From CAISIP01 sp043759735 (lineage in GTDB: Bacteria > Pseudomonadota > Gammaproteobacteria > Burkholderiales > Burkholderiaceae_C), in NCBI GenBank assembly GCA_043759735.1, contig JAYUQC010000073.1, forward strand, positions 25,729 to 89,728: a stretch of 64,000 bases of DNA, given 5' to 3'. Position 1 is the first letter of the stretch. Each line of letters opens with the position of its first letter. Position numbers and translations under genes: made by a program. Of the stretch, positions 8,538-16,545 are shown one piece after another. The notes below the pieces were generated by a model. That model saw only the letters and a list, made by a program, of their open reading frames with translations, had not been told where the DNA came from and searched no databases.

Positions 8538-10289
8538 ATGAGCGACCTGCACCGCATCGCCGACCTTGTCCGCAGTGCCTTGGGTACTGCCGAGTCGTCG
8601 GGGAGCCCGTACCTGATTGGCGAACAATCGGCGGTGATGCTCGACGACGGTATCGCGTTGCGGGATTACCAGGTTTGCCTTCGCAGTGGCGAGGTGTGTT
8701 GCGTGTCGGTGGCCAGTCCCGCCATCCAGAAGTTCCCTTGTCCAGTGATTGCGGCGCACCAAACCAACTTGTCTGGACGGAAAGAAGTATTCGGACTGGC
8801 AGACAATGCCGCGTACGACTACGGTCTGATGATGGCGCGTCGCGGGCACAAGGTGTATTGCATCGACTTGCGTTGGGCCGGTGAACGACGACAGAGCATT
8901 TTTTGGGATTTCAATGGCTTTCGCGATGCCCATCCCGCATGGAGTCCCCTGGGCGCCGACTGCCGGGATTTCGAGGACCTGATCTTTCTGATGCGCTTCG
9001 TATTCGGTGAAAAATTGCCTTTCACCTTGATTGGGCATTCGCATGGAGCGGTCAATGGTTTATTTCTGGCCGCCAGTCAGCCGGCGGGTACGTTTGTCGG
9101 CGTTGCATGCAATGCTGGTTTTGCCGGATTTGCGGACAGTTCCGCTGTCGAGCGCCAGACCTATCTGGAGCGCTATTTCAATCGGCTGGCCAGTCACGAC
9201 GTGTTGCTGGCCTTGGATGGGGTCATCGCGCTGGTATGTGAGAAGACGCGCCTGCGTTTGACCTGCTATCGGGACGATGAGGTGATGTTGTACCCTTTGC
9301 CAACGGCGGCACAGGCGGCCAAGCTCGATCGGATCGGGCCAGGGCTTGAACTCGCCGTGGTGGACGGACAGCATTCTTTCCCGTCGCACATGCAGTTCAA
9401 CGCGGCACGTTTTCTTGAACGCCCGCCGGGTGTTGCCAGCGGCAATACGGATCGCTATTCGCCATGGCTTGGTGCACACCGCGCCGGCGCGGGCCCCGTG
9501 GGCGCCGTAAAGGTGGACACGCAACGGCGCTTGCGCTTGCAGACGTTTGGCGGTATCGGCATCAATTCCACGGAACACGGCTGTTCCATCCTCTCCACGC
9601 TGATATCGGCGGGATTGCCACCCGCGTTTGTATTGGTCTCCGCTGAAACCGATGAACAGTTGGCACTTTCGGCTCCGTACTTCGATCGGACGGACTGGTT
9701 GATGGCGGTTGCCGACAGCGGGTTGCGGGCAGTGGCAGGACAACACACGCTGGCGCGCCTGGCCTGTGCGGCGGGCATTCCGATGTTGTTTGTGCCGGGT
9801 TTGTCCTCGGACACAGCGGTTGCGCTGGCGCGCGCCGCGCAGGTGGATGCCATTCTTCTTCTGGAGACGCCAGTTCTGCGCGGAAATATCCTGCAGACCG
9901 CGCCGGCGGGACTGATCAATTTCCACGCGGCACCCTTGCCATGCTATCGCGGATCGAATGCCACCTTGTGGGCGCTCTACCATGATGAACCCCTGGAGGT
10001 TTGGGCGCATTTCGTCGAGGCCGGCGTTGACACCGGCGACCTGATTTGCAGCTTGCCCTTGCCGGTCCTGCGTTCCGACGATTTGCCGACTCTTGCGACA
10101 CGGGCATGCGAGGTGTCGGCCCTACTGGCAGTGCAGTTGATACGCCAGGCCCAGGGCGAAGGAGTCATCATCACGGTGCAGGATGGACGACGAGCGCAAC
10201 GTTTCCGTGGCGCCATGCCGGCAGAGGTGATCGATGCATGCAGGATGCGTCTTGCGCAGGGGCAGTATTCGTTCTATGTCGCACACTGA
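8538..10289 (+). CDS. Alpha/beta-hydrolase fused to a formyltransferase domain
   Basis: A 583-residue two-domain protein. The N-terminal part (about 1-295) has an alpha/beta-hydrolase look with a nucleophile elbow GHSHG (Ser168) and a late GQHSF that could carry the catalytic His. The C-terminal part (about 330-583) resembles methionyl-tRNA/sugar N-formyltransferases. It keeps the Asn-His-Asp set: NFHAAPLP (Asn461, His463), then GVDTGDL (Asp498). It lacks an obvious tRNA-binding C-terminal domain, so an amino-sugar substrate with 10-formyl-THF is more likely. The start is the ATG at 8538; the frame is open from 8484 without a good start. The end overlaps the next gene by 14 bases. The hydrolase role is unknown. 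Confidence 0.8.
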   Translation: MSDLHRIADLVRSALGTAESSGSPYLIGEQSAVMLDDGIALRDYQVCLRSGEVCCVSVASPAIQKFPCPVIAAHQTNLSGRKEVFGLADNAAYDYGLMMARRGHKVYCIDLRWAGERRQSIFWDFNGFRDAHPAWSPLGADCRDFEDLIFLMRFVFGEKLPFTLIGHSHGAVNGLFLAASQPAGTFVGVACNAGFAGFADSSAVERQTYLERYFNRLASHDVLLALDGVIALVCEKTRLRLTCYRDDEVMLYPLPTAAQAAKLDRIGPGLELAVVDGQHSFPSHMQFNAARFLERPPGVASGNTDRYSPWLGAHRAGAGPVGAVKVDTQRRLRLQTFGGIGINSTEHGCSILSTLISAGLPPAFVLVSAETDEQLALSAPYFDRTDWLMAVADSGLRAVAGQHTLARLACAAGIPMLFVPGLSSDTAVALARAAQVDAILLLETPVLRGNILQTAPAGLINFHAAPLPCYRGSNATLWALYHDEPLEVWAHFVEAGVDTGDLICSLPLPVLRSDDLPTLATRACEVSALLAVQLIRQAQGEGVIITVQDGRRAQRFRGAMPAEVIDACRMRLAQGQYSFYVAH

Positions 10290-13200
10290 ATCCACGGTGG
10301 TCGTTGTTCGGTGCGCGTCGTTGACGACCGGCCGGCGTATCGCGTGGGAGGCGATTGCGCGCGTATGGGGATGCACAGCAGCCTTCGTTGTCGACCACTC
10401 TCTTGCAGGCATATTCGAACAAGTCGATTTTCCGGGCGATTGCTGGGCGCTGCAGGTCCGATTGTCAGCTGCCGCCTACTGCGTCAAGCACGATGCAAAA
10501 GCATTGCGACTACTGGTCGAGGATGCCTGCCGCGCGACGCGTTCTGCAGACGGGCGCTGGCAGCTGCAGGGCGATCCGATTGGCATGCTGTCGTCGCTGA
10601 TCGAATTGGACGAGGAGCCAGCAACGGCCTTGCGCGACCAGTACGGCCTGATTGAGGGGTGCAACAGTTGGCGCGATGCTGACGCACTGCTCGTGCCGGT
10701 TCTGGAACTGATTGCGGCGGCGATCGAGAAATGCGCACGGGTTCCCTTTCGTTGCGCGCCGTTTCCGGGTGGCAAGTCATGGGCCGTCGCATTCAGCAGT
10801 GACCTGGATGTGCTGGAGGATGACCATCTGGGTAGAGTCCTGGACATTCTTGCAAAGCGCGCGGTCGACCGGCCGTCGTTCATGGTTTGTGCGGTAGAAG
10901 GTTCCGAACGGACGATCCGCGATGTGCACTATGACATCAAGGACGTCAACATATTGCGCATTACCGAGCCATTGCGAAACGCGGGCGTGGAGATCGGTTT
11001 GCATGGCAGCTACCTTGCGCACGATCGGGTGGACTGGCTGGCGCGACAAAAGCAACGATTGGAGGACGTTTTCGAGCAGAAAGTGCGAAGCCATCGGTCG
11101 CACTTTCTTCGGTTTGCCAAGCCACGGTCATGGTTGGCCCAGCGGCAAGCAGGATTCGACTATGACGCATCACTCGGATATGCAGACCTGCCTGGCTTCA
11201 GGAATGGGTGCGCGTCCCCGATCGAGTACCTACTGGCCAATGACCAGAAGCTCTGCGTCTTCTCCACGCCATTCATCGACCAGCATTTTTTCTGGCCGGC
11301 GATTGTCAGCGATGATGCCTTTCATGCAACGGTGGATCCCTTGCTGGCAGAACTCAGCCGGATCGGTGGTGTCATGACGCTGGACTGGCACTCCTACACC
11401 ATCCGTGGCGAGATCGGCAACGGGTGGTGGGACCGATTGGAGTACATCTTGTCGCAGGCGAACCTTGCCGGCGCCTACATCGGTGGCATCGGCAGTGTTG
11501 GCGATGCCTATTTCCACAAACGGTCCGACGCAAACGACCGCGTGCCGTTGGTTGATTCGGCCGTGCAGCCAGCGATCGAGGTGCCAGGGACGGCTTCGCA
11601 CACCGGCAAGCGGGGCCATCGCAGTGCGGGTCCGCAGCGCGCGGCAGCATCGCAAAGCTATTTCGACACCAGCGGTGTCTGGGCCGACCGCCCCGCGTTT
11701 TACCAGGTGCAGTTGCGTGAAACGCTGAAGGCCTTGCTGGGCAACGACCCGATATCGGTGCTGGACGTGGGATGCGGAAACGGTCTCATCACCAATGACT
11801 TGCCACTCCATGTGAGCGTTACGGCCGTCGACCTCAGTCAGACTGCGTTGCGGCACGTCCGTGTTCCCAAACGGCAAGGCAGTATCACTTCGTTGCCCTT
11901 TTCGGACCAGAGTTTTGACTTCGTATATTGCTTCGATGTCATTGAACACCTGTCGGACGAGGACATGCGCACGGGATTGGAGGAACTGCAGCGGGTGGCT
12001 AGAAGACATGTGTTGGTCGCTGTGCCGCTCAACGAAGACCTGAATGCCAACTCGGTCCGGTGCGCGGAGTGCGGACTGCTGTATCACATCAACGGTCACT
12101 TGCGCGCCCACGACATCGAGTGGTTAGGTCGGATGCCAGTCACGCACACATACGAACGCAGCGCCATCTTCCTGTCGGGCGACATAACCGTGCCCCCGGT
12201 GAATCCGCTACTCAAGCTGTACTGGAGCAGCGGCATCTATCCGGAGCGGTCGGTCATGAAGTGCCCGCAATGTGGTTCCGACAGTGTGATGAGCGCCAGC
12301 CAGGGTGAATCGCTGCGGGACGTGAGGCAGATCGCTGATTCGTTTCGGTCGGCTGAGTGGGCCAACCGCCTGCGTCGCGGCGCGGGCTGGTGCGACCGCA
12401 GTGAGGGTCTGGTCTTGCTGACGCGCAAGGGTATCGCTGCCAAGCTGCCCGTGACGACCGGTGGCACGAAGCCCGGACCTCCACTGGAGGTCGATTTCGG
12501 GAACCGCTTGCAAGCGGTTGTGGGTGATTTCACGCCGGGCGCGCTGTGGGCCCGCTTCAAACTGGGGCGCGGCATTGCCCTGGACGGCGGCGGGCTCAGC
12601 CAGCTGAATGTTGAGTGCAATGACTCCTATCCCACTACGCTGAATTTTCCGGTAGTGCCGCGCCCTGGCGATCACATGGTGCTGGAGGTGTCGTGTCTCG
12701 GCGATGCGGCCATATCATGTTTCGGCATCGACGGAGTATCGGGCGCTATTGTTCAACTACTTGATGCGTTTGCGCTCCGTGATGTCGACCATTTGCAACA
12801 CACGGTCACGGTGGAATCGACATGGGCACCTGGTCGCTTTGGCCTGGCCGTGGATATTTACCTGTACGGCACCGCGCGACTGCATCGTGTTCGTTATGTT
12901 CCGCAGCGTGCGCCTCCCGACGTCGACGTAGCCACGGTACAGCCGGGCTTCAATGTCGTGCAAGTTCCCGGTCCGGCGGGGGTGGGCACCTATTGGACCT
13001 ATCACAGTCTTGCCCGTGGGAAGTTGCCGCTGACTGGCTACGGTGAGGTCGAACAGGACCAGAACGCCGAGTCAGTGGCCAGATTGTTCGAGTCCGTTTG
13101 GGAGCAAGTTCAGTTCGACAAGCAGCTATTGCTGGGACAAGAAAAGAACAAGACCCGGATAGCCGAGTTGGTGGACGAACCGGCACAGATGCGGAAAACG

Positions 13201-14703
13201 CTGGCACAAACCCAGGAAACTCTGACACAGACCCAGGCAACGCTGGCGAACGTTCAGCTTCGACTGGACCGCACATGGGAAGTGCGGGTGCGCCGATTGG
13301 TCGGCCGCGGCCTTGCGTACGCCAAGGCCAAACTGCGCGTCACGCGCTCAGTCGTCGGCAGGCTGCTGTTTGCACATGGACGCCTGAACGTGGGACTGGC
13401 ATTGGATCTGCCCCCGCGGTGGAAACCTGTCGAGCCATCCGTGGAACACGTGCCAGGGCGCGGCCCGCGTGTGTTGATCCTTTCGCATATGTTTCCCCAT
13501 CCCGAGCAGCCGGGGTCTGGATCGTTCGTGCTGGAGCAGGCGCAAGCCTTGCTGCGTGCTGGCGTTGAGGTGCGTGTGGTGTCTTGCCGACCTTTCTGGA
13601 TGACATCGCACCGATCCCCGTTTCGTCTGCTGGGGGCGCTATACAACTACGCGAAACTGTACGCGGGGTCGAGCCGTCGGTGGTGGTTAGTCGAGGGCGT
13701 TCTCGTCAGATTCCTGCCATACCCGATCCTTGGCCCCTTCTGGTCGCATGCCTGGGCCTACGGCGCTGCCATTGCGCGCAACGCCAGGTATCTGCAGGCC
13801 GAATTCGAGCCCGACCTAATCCATGCGCATACCGCTTATCTGGACGGCACGGCCGCGCTGGTACTTTCGTCACGTCTGAAGAGGCTCTATGTCATTACCG
13901 AGCATACCGGTCCATTTTCCGTCCTCACGGCCAACGCCATAATACGGCGGGCGACGCTCAAGGCGCTGGCCAAAGCGGCGCGTGTCGTAGCCGTCTCCGA
14001 GGCATTGCGCAAGGATATTGCGTGCTACCAGGATCTGGGGCCTGCCGTCATGACGGTGATTCCCAATGTCGTTGATGTCGAGCAGTTCCGCTTGGCGACA
14101 GGTTGGCATCCTCAATCGTCGGAGCCCCGCATCCTGTTTGTGGGCTACTTCGCGCCAGTCAAGAACATCCCCCTGCTGCTCGACGCCTTCAAGAAGGTTC
14201 GCGCGGTCCGGCCCGCAGCGAAGCTGATGCTCGTGGGTGGAGGTGAAGTGCCTAGCCAGCAGCAGGAGCTGATCGACATGATTGCCCAACTGGGCCTCGC
14301 TTCGGCTGTAACGGTCAGGGGATACGCCGAACGGCGGGAGGTGGCGCGCCTCATGCGGGAGGAATGCGACATGCTGGTGCTGGCGAGCCGGTCGGAGACC
14401 TTCGGCTGCGTGGTCGCCGAGGCGCTCGCATCCGGCAAGCCAGCGGTCATCACACCGTGCGGCGGTCCGCAGGACATCGTTACCGAACGCTGGATGGGGG
14501 AGGTCTGCGCAATCAATGGTGACGCGGAAGCGTTGGCCACGGCCATACTGGCGGTCGCAGACCGGTTGCGATCGTTCGAGCCGCGCCGGATCCGGGAATC
14601 GGCGGTGGAGCGATTCTCAGCCCGATCTGTCGCGGGCAGGCTTTCCCAACTATACAAAGACGTGCTTGCCGAGCAGTCAGCAACTGCGCATTCCGACTCA
14701 TGA
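10276..14703 (+). CDS. Giant multidomain glycan enzyme: deacetylase-like, methyltransferase, beta domain, coiled coil, GT4
   Basis: One uninterrupted 1475-residue protein. About residues 160-430 resemble the WbmS-like polysaccharide-deacetylase fold, with Asp176/Asp178 (SDLD), His243 (IGLHGS) and His372 (LDWHSY). About 480-620 is a class I SAM methyltransferase (LDVGCGNG, 496-503). CxxC pairs at 596/599 and 663/666 suggest a zinc site. About 715-880 is beta-rich and unassigned. About 930-1010 is a heptad-like, Gln/Thr-rich coiled coil. About 1064-1462 is a GT4 glycosyltransferase with the EX7E pair Glu1374/Glu1382. A methyltransferase joined to a coiled coil recalls the chain terminator/ruler WbdD, but that is inference. 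The ATG at 10276 overlaps the previous gene; 14 upstream in-frame codons are unlikely to be used. Confidence 0.85.
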   Translation: MSHTESTVVVVRCASLTTGRRIAWEAIARVWGCTAAFVVDHSLAGIFEQVDFPGDCWALQVRLSAAAYCVKHDAKALRLLVEDACRATRSADGRWQLQGDPIGMLSSLIELDEEPATALRDQYGLIEGCNSWRDADALLVPVLELIAAAIEKCARVPFRCAPFPGGKSWAVAFSSDLDVLEDDHLGRVLDILAKRAVDRPSFMVCAVEGSERTIRDVHYDIKDVNILRITEPLRNAGVEIGLHGSYLAHDRVDWLARQKQRLEDVFEQKVRSHRSHFLRFAKPRSWLAQRQAGFDYDASLGYADLPGFRNGCASPIEYLLANDQKLCVFSTPFIDQHFFWPAIVSDDAFHATVDPLLAELSRIGGVMTLDWHSYTIRGEIGNGWWDRLEYILSQANLAGAYIGGIGSVGDAYFHKRSDANDRVPLVDSAVQPAIEVPGTASHTGKRGHRSAGPQRAAASQSYFDTSGVWADRPAFYQVQLRETLKALLGNDPISVLDVGCGNGLITNDLPLHVSVTAVDLSQTALRHVRVPKRQGSITSLPFSDQSFDFVYCFDVIEHLSDEDMRTGLEELQRVARRHVLVAVPLNEDLNANSVRCAECGLLYHINGHLRAHDIEWLGRMPVTHTYERSAIFLSGDITVPPVNPLLKLYWSSGIYPERSVMKCPQCGSDSVMSASQGESLRDVRQIADSFRSAEWANRLRRGAGWCDRSEGLVLLTRKGIAAKLPVTTGGTKPGPPLEVDFGNRLQAVVGDFTPGALWARFKLGRGIALDGGGLSQLNVECNDSYPTTLNFPVVPRPGDHMVLEVSCLGDAAISCFGIDGVSGAIVQLLDAFALRDVDHLQHTVTVESTWAPGRFGLAVDIYLYGTARLHRVRYVPQRAPPDVDVATVQPGFNVVQVPGPAGVGTYWTYHSLARGKLPLTGYGEVEQDQNAESVARLFESVWEQVQFDKQLLLGQEKNKTRIAELVDEPAQMRKTLAQTQETLTQTQATLANVQLRLDRTWEVRVRRLVGRGLAYAKAKLRVTRSVVGRLLFAHGRLNVGLALDLPPRWKPVEPSVEHVPGRGPRVLILSHMFPHPEQPGSGSFVLEQAQALLRAGVEVRVVSCRPFWMTSHRSPFRLLGALYNYAKLYAGSSRRWWLVEGVLVRFLPYPILGPFWSHAWAYGAAIARNARYLQAEFEPDLIHAHTAYLDGTAALVLSSRLKRLYVITEHTGPFSVLTANAIIRRATLKALAKAARVVAVSEALRKDIACYQDLGPAVMTVIPNVVDVEQFRLATGWHPQSSEPRILFVGYFAPVKNIPLLLDAFKKVRAVRPAAKLMLVGGGEVPSQQQELIDMIAQLGLASAVTVRGYAERREVARLMREECDMLVLASRSETFGCVVAEALASGKPAVITPCGGPQDIVTERWMGEVCAINGDAEALATAILAVADRLRSFEPRRIRESAVERFSARSVAGRLSQLYKDVLAEQSATAHSDS

Positions 14704-15629
14704 ACATCCAGTCAAATATTGCAGCCACCAACGTTGAATTCAGCATTGTTGTGCCGGCCTATCGTGAGGCGGGCTCCATCAGGGATGTCGTGGACGACAT
14801 TCGTCGCGCCGCATCTGCGGTGACAAGCCGCTTCGAACTGATCGTGGTCGATGATGGCTCGGACGACCGCACTGGTGAATTGGCGGCGCTCGGTGGCGCT
14901 CGGGTGGTCAGTCATCCTTATAACAAGGGCTATGGAGCAGCATTGAAATCCGGCATTCGCGCGTCCAGGGGACGGACAGTGGTGTTCATGGATGCCGACG
15001 GACAACATCGGGCGCAGGATCTCGCGTCGATAGTCGCTGCGCGGGACCGCTACGACATGGTGGTGGGGGCTCGCGCCGGAACGGCCGGATCGCCGCTGTG
15101 GCGCAAACCCGGCAAACGGGTTCTCGCGTGGGTCGTGAATCGGCTGGTGGGCCGAAAAGTACCTGATTTCAACAGTGGGTTCCGTGCCATCGACAGGCAT
15201 CTGGCGTTGCGAATTCTGCCACTGATGCCGGACGGCTTCTCTTTCTCCACGACAAGCACGATTGCGTGCTTTCGCGGTGGATTCAATGTGGGATATGTTC
15301 CGATCGAGGTTTCGCAGCGACTGTCGGGAGTCAGTTCTGTGACCGCCCACGATGGTTTTCGGACCTTGTTATTGATCGTACGGCTCGTAACGATATTCGC
15401 GCCTTTTCGGGTGTTTCTACCGGCCAGCGTTGCCACCTTCGTGGTGGGTTGTGGGTTTGTCTCGAACGCCTATTGGGTTACCGGCCAGGCCAGCGTCAAG
15501 GGTATCTTGATGATTCTGGCATCCTTGAACTTCTTTTTGTTCGGGATCCTTGTGGATCAGGTGAGTGCGCTTAGGCGGGGCGAGGCGATCTCAGACATTG
15601 AGGAGACCGGGGTGGCCGATGAGCGCTGA
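14700..15629 (+). CDS. GT2 glycosyltransferase, dolichol-phosphate-mannose-synthase-like
   Basis: Predicted to transfer a sugar from a nucleotide sugar, possibly to a polyprenyl phosphate. The 309-residue protein has a GT-A catalytic domain: VVPAYREAGSI, VVDDGSDD and the metal-binding DADG segment, then GFRAIDR. Two hydrophobic helices lie at the C-terminus (about residues 230-290), a layout common for polyprenyl-phosphate glycosyltransferases. The ATG overlaps the previous stop (ATGA). If it makes a polyprenyl-linked donor, a GT-C enzyme should exist nearby; the unassigned membrane protein at 21404 is a candidate. Confidence 0.85.
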   Translation: MNIQSNIAATNVEFSIVVPAYREAGSIRDVVDDIRRAASAVTSRFELIVVDDGSDDRTGELAALGGARVVSHPYNKGYGAALKSGIRASRGRTVVFMDADGQHRAQDLASIVAARDRYDMVVGARAGTAGSPLWRKPGKRVLAWVVNRLVGRKVPDFNSGFRAIDRHLALRILPLMPDGFSFSTTSTIACFRGGFNVGYVPIEVSQRLSGVSSVTAHDGFRTLLLIVRLVTIFAPFRVFLPASVATFVVGCGFVSNAYWVTGQASVKGILMILASLNFFLFGILVDQVSALRRGEAISDIEETGVADER

Positions 15630-16497
15630 ACGGCCGCATGCCGACACCTGCCGCATCTGCAGCAATCGACCGCTGGAGTTTCATTTTGAGGCCGCAGGTC
15701 AGACGCTGCTGCGGTGCGTGCAGTGTGACTTTGTCCAGGTCAGGACCGAGCCTTCAGCTCAAGAATTGGAAGCTATTTATTCCGAAGGCTATTTCACCAG
15801 CGCAAAGTACCGCGGCGACCCGGTAGCGCAGGAACGTGAAAATGAAAGGCGATTGCGGCTGCTCAAGTGCTGGGCGCCGGATGGGTCCGACGTGCTCGAC
15901 GCGGGCTGCTCGACCGGGGACTTTTTGGCGTATGCCAAGGGCTCTTTTCAGATGCATGGGCTGGATTATTCGTCTTTCGCCGTTGAGACAGCGAAAAGGC
16001 ACAATCCGGACTTGGCGCAAAGGTTGAAATCGGGGTCGATCGAAGAGACAGAGTGGCCAGACCAGTCGTTCAAGGCAATATGCCTGTGGGACGTGATCGA
16101 ACACCTGTGGGATCCAGTGACGGTCGTCAAAAATCTTTTGGACAAGCTTCAGCCTGGAGGAGTGATATTGATTTCCACACCCGCTATCGACGCGCTGACC
16201 GCGCGGGTGTCCGGCCGCTATTGGCCCTTCATGACGCCGCCCGAACATCTGAGCTTTTTCGGTTTGAAAACGTTTCGCCAGATGGCGCTAGGGCTGGGCC
16301 ATTGCGAAATCGTGTACGCTTCGCGCCGCGGCAAGTGGGCCAATGTCGCGTTTATCGCTTACAAGGTGACGCGCATAGCCCCGAGCTGGTTCCCCAAAGT
16401 GTTACTTTGGCCGTTCTTTCAATGGCCTCTCAAACGGTTGTCGCTATACGTTCCGACGGGCGACATACTCTATCTCGTGCTGCGCAAGAACCACTAG
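15619..16497 (+). CDS. SAM-dependent methyltransferase with N-terminal zinc ribbon
   Basis: A 292-residue class I methyltransferase. The N-terminus carries CRIC and CVQC pairs about 23 residues apart, typical of a small zinc ribbon in sugar methyltransferases. The SAM motif VLDAGCSTGDFLAY follows at about residue 92, with LWDVIEHLWDP as the later motif. The ATG at 15619 overlaps the GT2 stop by 11 bases; upstream in-frame residues are a shadow of the GT2 gene. It likely methylates a sugar hydroxyl or chain end. The acceptor is unknown. Confidence 0.85.
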   Translation: MSAERPHADTCRICSNRPLEFHFEAAGQTLLRCVQCDFVQVRTEPSAQELEAIYSEGYFTSAKYRGDPVAQERENERRLRLLKCWAPDGSDVLDAGCSTGDFLAYAKGSFQMHGLDYSSFAVETAKRHNPDLAQRLKSGSIEETEWPDQSFKAICLWDVIEHLWDPVTVVKNLLDKLQPGGVILISTPAIDALTARVSGRYWPFMTPPEHLSFFGLKTFRQMALGLGHCEIVYASRRGKWANVAFIAYKVTRIAPSWFPKVLLWPFFQWPLKRLSLYVPTGDILYLVLRKNH

Positions 16498-16545
16498 CGC
16501 CGGCATCTAGGCATGGCGGCAAATGCCAGAAAGTGACTCAATAGG

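Noticed and set aside
13190..13250. Repeat-like TQETLTQTQATL region as a tandem DNA repeat
   Set aside because: The protein repeats loosely as part of a coiled coil, but the DNA copies are too short and diverged to list as a repeat element.
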